Shown: positions 36,392 to 44,833 of the stretch, in pieces | Layout: each line of letters starts with the position of its first letter | Position numbering within the stretch: position 1 is the first letter of the stretch | Assembly (NCBI RefSeq): GCF_003202405.1 | Contig: NZ_QJHL01000001.1 | Location: 620,001 to 684,000, forward strand | Direction of reading: 5' to 3' | From: Flavobacterium hydrophilum | GTDB taxonomy: Bacteria; Bacteroidota; Bacteroidia; Flavobacteriales; Flavobacteriaceae | Length of the DNA: 64,000 nt | Notes under the pieces: model-generated | Database searches by the model: none | Seen by the model: the letters and a program-made list of their open reading frames with translations, nothing else | Told to the model about the DNA's origin: nothing | Program-made: the position numbers and the translations under genes

Positions 36392-37864
36392 TTATCTCGG
36401 AGCCAGTTTGTTGTACGCCAATTCGTTACTTGGGATAGCCCAGACATAATTGCTCGCTGTTGGCAATACTTCAGGGGCAACACCCGCGTTTCCGGTTTTC
36501 CCCGGAAGTGTTTGAACTCTTCTTACCAAATCGTGTGTTCGGAATCCTTCACCCACTAATTCGATTCTTCTTTCATTTAAAATCGTAGTGATTAATTCTT
36601 CTTTTCCAGCTATACCTGTAGTGAAAACATAAGCGGCATCTGAACGGTTTCGAACAGCAGTCAGTAAGTTTCTTGCTAAAGGCAGATTTTCATTTTGTGC
36701 GGCAGCTTCAGCATAATTCAGAAGAACTTCTGCATAACGGATTACCGGTACATAATCTGTAAACGGAGCTCCGCTTTTCTTGAATTTATTCAGCAGTTTT
36801 TGCCCTGTACCATTTGTAATTACAAGTGCTTTTCTGGCATCTGTAGAAAGTGCAGAAGAAAAAACATTGTCAGCAATAATTCCTGACGAATTAAAATAAA
36901 GTACCGGTGTCAGGTAATTTGCGCTAAGGGCACTCTGTAATCCCGGAGCTTCAGCAGCAGTTGTAAACGGAATAGAAAAAATAGCTTCGTTACCTACATA
37001 TGAACCTCCGTATACTGTAGCAACATTAGGTTCTAAACGATGCGTCAGACTTCCGGAAACATATTGAAAAGGAGCTGATTCCGGTACCAGTTTACCTGCT
37101 TCTGAAATGACCTTTGGATAATCACCTTTGCTTAAATAAACTCTTGTTTTTAGTGCAATTGCAGTAGCTTTATGTGCTCTTGAAGCGGTAACTATCGCAG
37201 TTGCATAACTGTCCGGTAAATCGGCTTCGGCTTCATCAAGATCTTTTATAATTTGGGTGTAAACGTCAGCAACACTGCTAAAAGCCAAATCGTTAAGACC
37301 TCCTGAAGAATTGCCTTTCAATCGCAAAGGAAGTGCCAGTGCAGCACTGTTTTGTGCATACGGTTTTGCATAGGTCTGAACTAAACTGAAATACGAAATA
37401 GCTCTGATAAACTTGGCTTCGGCAATATAATTCTTGCGAAGATCTTCTGTTACAACTGTTGAGGTTGCAAGATTATCAATCAGAATATTAGAAAAATTAA
37501 TGGTGGTGTACGCAACACTCCAAACGGAGTTTACAAAATCCCCGGATGCCGTAATTGATTGATTCCACACATTCGCTCCGGTTGAGTTGTTACCATCATT
37601 CTGACTAAATTCATTTCCTCTTTGTTCATTGAAAATAATATAACGCCCACCGTAAAACGACGGATTGCTGAACTGACCGTAAAGTCCGTTTACCTGTGCC
37701 AGAATCTTTGCAGGTGTACTAAAAGCTGTTCCGGTAGAAATACTTGTTTCCGGTACAGTATCTAAGGCATCATCACTGCATCCCGCCAATAATAAGGCTA
37801 TAAATGGTGTGATAATGAAGGCTGTTCGTATGCTTTTTTTGTAGCTTTTATAATTGAAAATCAT
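36392..37864 (-). CDS. SusD/RagB-family outer-membrane lipoprotein (unit B)
   Basis: This 490-residue protein has a lipoprotein signal ending LLLAGCSDD and the SusD fold signs: an N-terminal TPR-like helical region (VNGLYGQF, NFSNILIDNL, EAKFIRAISYFSLVQTYAKPY). The C-terminal RagB region has VIRYAEVLLNYAEAAAQN, LLTAVRNRSD and ILNERRIELVGEGFRTHDLVR. It caps the SusC channel and captures ligand at the cell surface. It is encoded 36 bp downstream of its SusC partner. Since the operon carries no glycoside hydrolase, the ligand is probably not a typical polysaccharide. Confidence 0.94.
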   Translation of the reverse strand: MIFNYKSYKKSIRTAFIITPFIALLLAGCSDDALDTVPETSISTGTAFSTPAKILAQVNGLYGQFSNPSFYGGRYIIFNEQRGNEFSQNDGNNSTGANVWNQSITASGDFVNSVWSVAYTTINFSNILIDNLATSTVVTEDLRKNYIAEAKFIRAISYFSLVQTYAKPYAQNSAALALPLRLKGNSSGGLNDLAFSSVADVYTQIIKDLDEAEADLPDSYATAIVTASRAHKATAIALKTRVYLSKGDYPKVISEAGKLVPESAPFQYVSGSLTHRLEPNVATVYGGSYVGNEAIFSIPFTTAAEAPGLQSALSANYLTPVLYFNSSGIIADNVFSSALSTDARKALVITNGTGQKLLNKFKKSGAPFTDYVPVIRYAEVLLNYAEAAAQNENLPLARNLLTAVRNRSDAAYVFTTGIAGKEELITTILNERRIELVGEGFRTHDLVRRVQTLPGKTGNAGVAPEVLPTASNYVWAIPSNELAYNKLAPR

Positions 37865-37900
37865 GTTGTTTTTATTTAATTGTGTAATTAAGATTAGTGC

Positions 37901-40900
37901 CTAGAAACCTACATTAAGCCCTAAAGTGAATATGGATGAATTGGCCGGCACGTTTTGGTCTTTTCCTGAATTGATTGAGTTTCCGTTGATTGAAATCTCA
38001 GGATCTGAACCACGGTATTTAGTCCAGGTCAATAAATTAGATCCCTGAGCGTATACTTTTGCAGATGAAATGTATTTGCTTACCAATTCGTTCTTAACCG
38101 GAATTCTGTAGCTCAAAATGATATTTTTCACTTTTACGTAAGAGCCGTCTTCTACATAAGCAGAGTTGCTTGAAGAGAAACCTCCTGAAAAACTGTCTCC
38201 GTAAATCAATTTTGGAACGTCGGTAACTTGTCCCGGTGTTGTCCAGCGGTTTTTTATGAAAGTTCCGTTGTTAAAGAACCTCTGATCTGATAAAGTCGCT
38301 CTTGTACCGTTGTACAATTTGTTTCCGCCTGAAAAAGTAAGACCAATATTTAAATCAAAATTGCCATACGAAAAGTTATTGTTTAATCCACCGTAATAAG
38401 TAGGAAGTGAAGGTCCCTGAATACGACCATCACGATAATTGTCAATTGCAGGAGCAGTACTTCCGTTCAGGTAAGTGAAAGCTTTTGTAAGTGCATTGTA
38501 TTGTACTTCTTCGTTATTCGCATTTACATAAACACGGTTTCCGTTTTCCGGATTAACCCCTGTTGTGGGAACGGCAAAAATAGATCCTACTGAATAACCT
38601 TCTCTCGTGATATTCTGGATTCCGAAAGTGCTTAGAGCTGTTGGATAAATATCTCCGTAACCTCCTAAAGAAGTCACTTTGTTTTTGATGGTAGACAAAT
38701 TAAAACTTGCATTCCACTGAAAATCATTATCGTTTATAATATTTGCGTTTACAGTAAGCTCAAGCCCTTTATTGTACAATGACCCTACGTTTGCTGCAAT
38801 AGAATTGTTCGGAATTCCTTGTGATAAAGCCTGTGGTGCATTTAAAATCAAGTCGTTGATGTCATTTTTGTAATAATCAGCTTCAATGGTAATTCGGTTA
38901 TCAAACAAGCCTAAATTAAGTCCGATATCAAACTTTTTACTGGTCTCCCATTTTAAGTTTGAATTTCCAGCCTGTCCAAAGTTAAGTGTAGGTACTCCTG
39001 CATAAGTTCCGGAAGTATATTGTGATAAGGCTGCATAATCGTTCAATTCGCTATTACCGACAATTCCGTAACTTGCTCTCACTTTTAAAGCATTCAATAC
39101 TTCTCTTACAGAAGAATTTTTGAAAAAATCTTCTTCAGAAATATTCCATCCCACAGAAGCACCACCAAAATTACCCCATTTGTTTCCTGAAGCCAAAGCA
39201 GATAATCCGTCTCTTCTGAAATTAAGATTCAATAAATATTTTTTGTCATAATCATAGCTGATACTGCTAAAATAAGAAAGCAAAACATTTTCTGTCTGGA
39301 TAGAAGGGCCAGGGGCAATGGTTGTAAATCCACCTTGGTAGCTGGTGAAAAATGGATCAGTCAAACCTGTTTTTATAGCGCCCCATCCGTCAATTTCACG
39401 AACATTTTTTTCTTGTCCCAAAAGTACTTTTAAACTGTGTTTATCATTAAATACAGTCGAGTAGGTTAGGGTATTGGTCCAGTTTGACCTTGTGTATTTT
39501 GTGTTTGAGTTTGTAGCAGCTCCTTTAGTAGAAAAACCATCTCCACTAAAAGGATTTCTAAATTCTTTATTTTCAACAACAAAATTATTGGCACCGTAAA
39601 CAGTTTTGAATTTTAAGTTTTTAATAATTTCAAGTTCGGCATAAATACTTCCGATAAAACTGTTGTTTTCAGAAGTATTTTTGTCTAAATCTAAAATTGT
39701 CTGTAGGTTATAAGCATTAAAAACTCCCAATGCCGGACTATTTGCACTATATCCAATATTTCCGTTTGTTGTGTTGATGTTATAAGAACCATCAGCATTG
39801 TAAACAGCAACGTTCGAAGGTAAAATATAAGTAAGTCTTCCAAGTGGCTGTAAACCGATGTATTGTGTATTTACACCATTTCCTGCAGAAGAAGCAACTG
39901 AATTAGGTGTAGAAGAACCCGAATTTGGACCGGAATTCAGAGAGTTGTTATAAGAGAAATTAGTTCCCAATGTAAGAGCGTTATTCAGCTTATGTTCAAA
40001 ATTCAATCTGATGCCTTTTTTTACAAATTCATTGGTTTTTAAAATTCCATTTTGATCGGAATAATTGGCTGATATAAAGTAACTTGTTGAATTTGTAGCA
40101 CCTGAAAAACTTAAATTGTGATTTTGAGAAACCCCTGTATGATAAGCGACATCATACCAATTAGTATCAATCGTAGATCCATCAGCATTTTGTCCTAAAG
40201 CAAATCCCGGTGAAAGACCGGCATTTGTTCTGGCCTCATTTTTAATGGCTACATAATCTTCGGCGTTTAAAAGTTTAGGTAAATTCGAAGCCTTATTCCA
40301 GCTTACCCAAACGTCATAATTCACGTTCAGTTTTCCTTTTTTTCCTTTTTTAGTTGTAATCACAATAACCCCGTTTGCGGCACGTGAACCATAAACTGCA
40401 GCTGCTGAAGCATCTTTTAAAACATCAATTGTTTCAATATCGTTAGGGTTAATATCTGATAACGGATTGTTTCCAATGGCACCACCGGCAGTTCCCGTAA
40501 AAACCGTTACACCATCAACAATAATTAAAGGATATAAAGAACTTGTGATAGAATTGATTCCTCTAATCCTAATAACAGGAGTGGTATTTAAAGATCCGCT
40601 TGGCTGAACAATGTTTAATCCCGAAGCCTGTCCGCCTAACAGCTGATCAAAACTTTGAGCCGGTCGATTGGCAATTTGCTTGGCATCAATTTTTGCTGTT
40701 GATCCGGTAAATGTTTTTTTAGCCGATGTGCCATATCCTACAACGACTATCTCATCCAGTTTTTCAACTTGTTCCGTCAATTTGATTACTACAGGACTTC
40801 CATCAACAATAACTTCTTTTGAGGTATATCCGATGTAGGTAATTTGTAGTGTATAAGGAAATTTTTGACCAGTTTGAAAATAAAACTTTCCATCTAAATC

Positions 40901-41086
40901 TGTTTCAACGCCATGTGTCGTTCCTTTGATGTTAACAGCTGCGCCAACAATAGGCTGATTGGTGATCTGATCTACAATCGTTCCGTTTAGTTTAGATTGT
41001 ATATTTGGTTCTGTATTTTGAGCATTAATTCCTATGGAAATAAACAAAATGCTAATCCATAAAATAAGTTTTGTGTTTTTTTTCAT
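37901..41086 (-). CDS. SusC/RagA-family TonB-dependent receptor (unit B)
   Basis: This 1061-residue outer-membrane receptor has a signal peptide (1-22), then a carboxypeptidase-regulatory-like domain (about 30-110: LNGTIVDQITNQPIVGAAV, DLDGKFYFQTGQKFPY). The plug follows (DEIVVVGYGTSAKKTFTG, RIRGINSITSS, DASAAAVYGSRAANGVIVITTKKG), then a 22-strand barrel ending FTLGLNVGF. Its first 110 residues closely resemble those of the SusC at 46303-49350, and the 5' leaders of the two genes are homologous as well, while the barrels differ. The gene follows a roughly 420-nt leader with the Met-Cys-Phe-Cys-Cys ORF, suggesting induction when cysteine is short. Confidence 0.95.
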   Translation of the reverse strand: MKKNTKLILWISILFISIGINAQNTEPNIQSKLNGTIVDQITNQPIVGAAVNIKGTTHGVETDLDGKFYFQTGQKFPYTLQITYIGYTSKEVIVDGSPVVIKLTEQVEKLDEIVVVGYGTSAKKTFTGSTAKIDAKQIANRPAQSFDQLLGGQASGLNIVQPSGSLNTTPVIRIRGINSITSSLYPLIIVDGVTVFTGTAGGAIGNNPLSDINPNDIETIDVLKDASAAAVYGSRAANGVIVITTKKGKKGKLNVNYDVWVSWNKASNLPKLLNAEDYVAIKNEARTNAGLSPGFALGQNADGSTIDTNWYDVAYHTGVSQNHNLSFSGATNSTSYFISANYSDQNGILKTNEFVKKGIRLNFEHKLNNALTLGTNFSYNNSLNSGPNSGSSTPNSVASSAGNGVNTQYIGLQPLGRLTYILPSNVAVYNADGSYNINTTNGNIGYSANSPALGVFNAYNLQTILDLDKNTSENNSFIGSIYAELEIIKNLKFKTVYGANNFVVENKEFRNPFSGDGFSTKGAATNSNTKYTRSNWTNTLTYSTVFNDKHSLKVLLGQEKNVREIDGWGAIKTGLTDPFFTSYQGGFTTIAPGPSIQTENVLLSYFSSISYDYDKKYLLNLNFRRDGLSALASGNKWGNFGGASVGWNISEEDFFKNSSVREVLNALKVRASYGIVGNSELNDYAALSQYTSGTYAGVPTLNFGQAGNSNLKWETSKKFDIGLNLGLFDNRITIEADYYKNDINDLILNAPQALSQGIPNNSIAANVGSLYNKGLELTVNANIINDNDFQWNASFNLSTIKNKVTSLGGYGDIYPTALSTFGIQNITREGYSVGSIFAVPTTGVNPENGNRVYVNANNEEVQYNALTKAFTYLNGSTAPAIDNYRDGRIQGPSLPTYYGGLNNNFSYGNFDLNIGLTFSGGNKLYNGTRATLSDQRFFNNGTFIKNRWTTPGQVTDVPKLIYGDSFSGGFSSSNSAYVEDGSYVKVKNIILSYRIPVKNELVSKYISSAKVYAQGSNLLTWTKYRGSDPEISINGNSINSGKDQNVPANSSIFTLGLNVGF

Positions 41087-41144
41087 TCTTGGTTTGTAAT
41101 TATAAAGAGTCTAAAATTTTTGATTCAGCTCTTTGTGGTATTTA

Positions 41145-41191
41145 TTTAGCGATAAATTTTCTTAAAGTCTTTATTTCTGTTGCCGCAGAAA
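41145..41191 (-). promoter_or_regulatory. Conserved SusC 5'-UTR element, copy B
   Basis: The 18-nt hairpin TTTCTG-cggcaa-CAGAAA (41174-41191) and the block AAAATTTATCGCTAAA (41145-41160) are repeated exactly at 49454-49471 and 49423-49438, at similar distances from the respective SusC starts. They are absent from the serine acetyltransferase leader. The hairpin's 3' arm could alternatively pair with the leader Cys codons. Confidence 0.6.
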
Positions 41192-41342
41192 CATTTTCTA
41201 TATACAGTTACACAGATTTTGTTTAGTCATGATTATATTTATTTATGAATTACAGTTATGATGTAATAATTCCTGATGTCTGAAATTTGCATCAAATGAT
41301 TATTATATAGTATTAAAAGAAACCGTAATGGTTTAAAGAAAT

Positions 41343-41507
41343 TCGATTCAATAAATTCAACTGAAAACGAAAAGGTCAGGGAGTTTTAACAACAGAAACA
41401 CATACAACAAAAGGAGTTATAAGTATGTTTTTTAGAAGAAATGTAGTCTGATAAGTTTGCTGTTGTTTTCAAAATGTAGTTTTTTATTATTTAAATTCTA
41501 CTAATTC
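41343..41507 (-). promoter_or_regulatory. Cysteine-leader RNA, copy B (SusC/SsuD-like operon)
   Basis: Predicted start is near 41507. Elements in order: CTATAGAATTAGTAG (41498-41512), AACAACAG (41460-41467) perfectly complementary to CTGTTGTT in the Cys codons (41388-41395), hairpin TATAAC-N7-GTTGTA (41403-41421, with one U-G pair), the Cys ORF, and an imperfect stem TTCaGTT/AATcGAA (41343-41366). Further downstream a weak stem AAACC-attac-GGTTT followed by CTTTT (about 41317-41336) could act as an attenuator terminator. Confidence 0.7.
41386..41403 (-). CDS. Leader peptide Met-Cys-Phe-Cys-Cys, copy B
   Basis: ATG-TGT-TTC-TGT-TGT-TAA begins 104 nt into the predicted transcript and 317 nt upstream of the SusC start. 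The peptide equals copy A although the first Cys codon differs (TGT for TGC), a synonymous change that favours selection on the peptide. The ATG forms the 3' foot of the TATAAC-N7-GTTGTA hairpin. No Shine-Dalgarno sequence is seen, as is common in Bacteroidota. Confidence 0.65.
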   Translation of the reverse strand: MCFCC

Positions 41508-41513
41508 TATAGA

Positions 41514-41543
41514 CAAAGTTAAATTTAATGTAATAATATCCAA
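41514..41543 (-). promoter_or_regulatory. Promoter of the SusC/SsuD-like operon (unit B)
   Basis: TTG at 41543-41541, a 19-bp spacer and TAACTTTG at 41521-41514 on the minus strand give a full consensus match, identical in layout to the promoters of units A and C. The spacer is AT-only apart from two positions and is also conserved with copy C. Confidence 0.82.
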
Positions 41544-41655
41544 AATTTTTTCAAATTTTCTTCTATCAAAAATAAAGAAATCTTATGGAATAAAAGGGAT
41601 GTTGTGTTTTAATGTATTGATTTTTAATTACTTGTATCTTGTAGTGGTAAAAATA

Positions 41656-41702
41656 AAAAAAGACAAAAGAATAAGTGTTTTAGACTTATTTTTCTGTCTT
41701 TT
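41656..41702 (-). terminator. Terminator of the sulfotransferase/sulfatase operon (unit C)
   Basis: AAAAAGACAaAAGAATAAGT pairs with ACTTATTtTTCTGTCTTTT with few mismatches and has A/T runs on both sides. It lies 45 bp beyond the arylsulfatase stop, upstream of the unit B promoter. Confidence 0.83.
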
Positions 41703-41746
41703 AATGTTTTGCAATATGCAAAAATAGTATTCTATGCTTTTAAAAT

Positions 41747-43402
41747 TTACTTTTTAGCAGCTGCTCCCGGAATCAGTTCATTCTTTTGTTTGAATTTGCT
41801 GTATTCAACAACTCCGGTTTTATCAGCCCAGTCAAAATATTTTGCTGAAAGTTCATTTACGATTCCCGGGTTTTGTTGTGCTACATCCTTAGTTTCACCT
41901 CTGTCATTTTCAAGGTTGTAAAGTTCCCATTGGTAAGACGGATAAATAGAAACCAATTTCCATTTGCCTTCTCTAACGGCTCTGTTTCCGGCTCTTTCCC
42001 AGAATATTGGAGCGCCACGGTTTACTTCTGAAGCACCGTCAATTAAAACAGGCAGTAAACTTTTTCCAGGCAACGGATTTGAAGTTACACCATTCAGTTC
42101 TTTTGGATACTGAATTCCGGCCAAATCATAGAAAGTAGGAGCGAGGTCAATTAAATGTCCGGTTCCTTTATCAATTCTTCCTGCTTTGATTTTGGATGGA
42201 TACCAGGCAATAAAAGGCGAACTGAATCCACCTTCGTGCATGTTATTTTTATAATCCTGTAATGGTGTGTTGGATAAATAAGCCCAGTTTTGCTCCTGAT
42301 AATCAAATGATCCTGAAGTTCCAATTGGTCCGTCATTTTTCACTAACCCTCTTCTCAACGGATTGTAGGTGTTGAAACCGCCTTGTGCACCATTATCCGA
42401 GATGAAAACAATCAGTGTGTTTTTGTCTTTTTTCAGGGCTTTTAGTTTGTCCAGAACCTTTCCGACATTCTGATCCATATTGTCTACCATTGCTGCGTAC
42501 ACTTCCATTTTGGCTTTCCAGAATTGTTTTTCGTCATACGTCAGTTTATTCCATTCCGGTACTTCAGGATCTCTTGGAGCGATGGTTTGGTCTGCTAATA
42601 AAATGCCATTTTCTTTCAGTTTTTTGATTCTTTTTTCTCTTAAAACATCCCAGCCTTCATCAAATTTCCCACGGTATTTGGCAATGTCAACAGGTTTTGC
42701 CTGTAATGGCCAGTGAGGTGCTGTAAAAGCGATGTACAAGAAAAAAGGTTTGTTTTCTTTGTTTTGTTCGTCCAGAAATTGAACAGCATTGTTACCAATT
42801 TCATCTGTAAAATAATACGAATCAGCTTTAGGGTGGAGTTCTTCATTATTACGGATTAATGCTACCGGATATGGTGTTTTTCCGAAAGGCAATCCATCAG
42901 TATTAAAATAATTGGAGGCACCTTTTAAGATTCCGTAGAATTTATCGAAACCTCTTTGGTTTGGCCATTGTGCTTTATCTTCTGAACCTACGTGCCATTT
43001 TCCGGACATTAAAGTGCTGTAACCACCTGAACGGAAAACTTCTCCTAATGTTAAAGATTCTTTGTTCAGATACCCCTGATATGCCGGCAATCCTAAGTTT
43101 ACATCAAAATATCCAACACCGGCTTTATGCTGATATTGACCTGTTAAAAGAGAAGCTCTTGTTGGCGCGCAAATGGAATTGTTGTAAAACTCGCGTAAAC
43201 GTGTTCCTTCAGTTGCTAATCTGTCCAGGTTTGGTGTTTTAATTTCTGAACCATAATTTCCTAAGTCAGAATACCCCATGTCATCTACCATAATCAGGAT
43301 GACGTTTGGTTTTGATGAATTGGTTTGCGCACTCAGTTCATAAGATCCCAATGCCCCGATCAGCAGGGCAGAAAGCAAAGTTGTAATTCTTTTTTGATTC
43401 AT
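41747..43402 (-). CDS. Arylsulfatase (S1 family, Cys-type)
   Basis: This 551-residue exported sulfatase has a signal peptide (1-26). The N-terminal metal site is VDDMGYSDLGNYG, and the modification motif is CAPTR (Cys78) within NSICAPTRASLLTGQ. Conserved blocks GKWHVG and FISDNGAQGG follow. Cys78 must be oxidised to formylglycine by a maturase (anSME or FGE) for activity; no maturase gene is in this window. The enzyme hydrolyses sulfate esters in the periplasm or outside. It is the last gene of unit C, 17 bp after the arylsulfate sulfotransferase, which suggests aromatic or phenolic sulfate esters as substrates. Confidence 0.94.
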   Translation of the reverse strand: MNQKRITTLLSALLIGALGSYELSAQTNSSKPNVILIMVDDMGYSDLGNYGSEIKTPNLDRLATEGTRLREFYNNSICAPTRASLLTGQYQHKAGVGYFDVNLGLPAYQGYLNKESLTLGEVFRSGGYSTLMSGKWHVGSEDKAQWPNQRGFDKFYGILKGASNYFNTDGLPFGKTPYPVALIRNNEELHPKADSYYFTDEIGNNAVQFLDEQNKENKPFFLYIAFTAPHWPLQAKPVDIAKYRGKFDEGWDVLREKRIKKLKENGILLADQTIAPRDPEVPEWNKLTYDEKQFWKAKMEVYAAMVDNMDQNVGKVLDKLKALKKDKNTLIVFISDNGAQGGFNTYNPLRRGLVKNDGPIGTSGSFDYQEQNWAYLSNTPLQDYKNNMHEGGFSSPFIAWYPSKIKAGRIDKGTGHLIDLAPTFYDLAGIQYPKELNGVTSNPLPGKSLLPVLIDGASEVNRGAPIFWERAGNRAVREGKWKLVSIYPSYQWELYNLENDRGETKDVAQQNPGIVNELSAKYFDWADKTGVVEYSKFKQKNELIPGAAAKK

Positions 43403-43419
43403 CTTACTGTAATTTTATA

Positions 43420-44832
43420 TTAATTGTTTTTTGTTTGTGGAACTCTAAATTTTGAAATATCAATTGGTTCCAACCCTTTTTCAGAACGTGGTGTACCTTC
43501 CGGAACCCAGTCGTAAGGAACAGGCTGTGCCCTGAAAACCCAATTGGTTTTAATAGTTTGTGTACCTGAAAGCGTAGTTTCCTTAAAAAACGGATTTACA
43601 TATTCCCAGACAATTTCTCCTGCAGGTGTTACCTGAAAAATTCTTCCGTTCATGCCTTCGTCAATTAGTGTATTTCCATTTGGCAATCGGCGGGCACTTG
43701 AAATGAAGGAACTGTAGAAATTCCAAACCGGCTGATTTGAATTTAAAGCGGTATACTGCCAGACAATTTCTTTTTTGATTGGATCGATTTCCAATATTCT
43801 CGAACCAAGCTGAGAAGCCAGATAGGTTGGAGGATAACCCGAAGGTCCCTGATTGTCAAAAACCAGCAGATTTCCTGCACCGGGCAAACCTTCCGGAATA
43901 ATATGCGCATCGTGCTGTCCGCTAAAACGATCTACAGGACGCGGAACATTCGTTGCCAGACTTGGTCTCAGGTTAACCGAGTTTACAAAATTGGACGCTT
44001 TTGGGTCGTTTTCTTTCAAATCGAAATCAGGACCTAAACGCCAAACAATTTTGCCAGTCTTTTTTTCGATAATAGCGATAAAACTTGCTTCTCTGGAGTC
44101 GATCACAATATTATCAGGATGAAATCTGGTATCGCCGGCACTGAACCACTTATTCTGGCCAATGGGCTGCATATCGTTGATAGTCAGAAATCCGTGTCCT
44201 TTTCTGCCGTTTACATATACTTTGCGAAGCAGTTCGCGTCCTTCCGGAGAAATTCCGAACTCGTCAATATGATCTCCTGCATTCCAGCTCCAGACAATAT
44301 CTCCGTTTGGATTCACTTCATAAATCGTCTGGTCATCAATTGATTTGTCGCTGACTCCGATAACAACATGGTCAACTGTCCCAACTAACAAAGTATTTCC
44401 GTTGGCCAGTCGATGTACGTCATGGTTCTGGCGGGCTGCACCTCCAGGCGCTTTCTTACCCCATTCCCATACCGTTTTGCCGTTCCAATCCTGTTCTCCC
44501 AGAACTTTGTTGTTAAAAATTCCGCCATAAACGCCCGGACCATTTTCTAACTGAATCAGAATGTTTCCTTTCTTTCCATTATTATTTTTCGGATCAATAA
44601 TTTCAGATGGAAAACCAATATGATCCCAGCTTTTCACTTCATTACCATTCATGTCTATCAGATGTGATTTTTCATCCGGAGAAGAATGCAAAACGTAGCT
44701 GTTATACGCTTTTGCAGGATTATAAATCGTTACTCCGGTTGGAATTACCGACTGTGATCTTGCCTCATTTAGTACTGCCATTAGCGTAAGGGCTAATGAC
44801 AGTGTGACCATTTTGGATGTTGTCTTTTTCAT
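43420..44832 (-). CDS. Arylsulfate sulfotransferase-like protein (ASST family)
   Basis: This 470-residue protein has a signal peptide (1-26, ending ARSQ) and a beta-propeller with repeated blades ending in W-type motifs (GKTVWEWGKKAPGGA, GDIVWSWNAGDHID, GKIVWRLGPDFD, KEIVWQYTALNS, GEIVWEYVNPF). Candidate catalytic histidines lie in RQNHDVHRLANGN and GQHDAHIIPEG. ASSTs move sulfate from one phenolic ester to another without PAPS, via a sulfo-histidine. It starts one base after the SusD stop and precedes an arylsulfatase, so it may convert poorly hydrolysed sulfate esters into better sulfatase substrates. That joint role is inferred. Confidence 0.88.
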   Translation of the reverse strand: MKKTTSKMVTLSLALTLMAVLNEARSQSVIPTGVTIYNPAKAYNSYVLHSSPDEKSHLIDMNGNEVKSWDHIGFPSEIIDPKNNNGKKGNILIQLENGPGVYGGIFNNKVLGEQDWNGKTVWEWGKKAPGGAARQNHDVHRLANGNTLLVGTVDHVVIGVSDKSIDDQTIYEVNPNGDIVWSWNAGDHIDEFGISPEGRELLRKVYVNGRKGHGFLTINDMQPIGQNKWFSAGDTRFHPDNIVIDSREASFIAIIEKKTGKIVWRLGPDFDLKENDPKASNFVNSVNLRPSLATNVPRPVDRFSGQHDAHIIPEGLPGAGNLLVFDNQGPSGYPPTYLASQLGSRILEIDPIKKEIVWQYTALNSNQPVWNFYSSFISSARRLPNGNTLIDEGMNGRIFQVTPAGEIVWEYVNPFFKETTLSGTQTIKTNWVFRAQPVPYDWVPEGTPRSEKGLEPIDISKFRVPQTKNN

Positions 44833-44833
44833 A

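Noticed and set aside
41424..41450. Plus-strand ATG preceded by AAGGAG in leader copy B (short ORF beginning Met-Phe-Phe-Arg-Arg)
   Set aside because: The apparent ribosome site and ATG are absent in copies A and C, while the minus-strand promoter and Cys ORF are present in all three.
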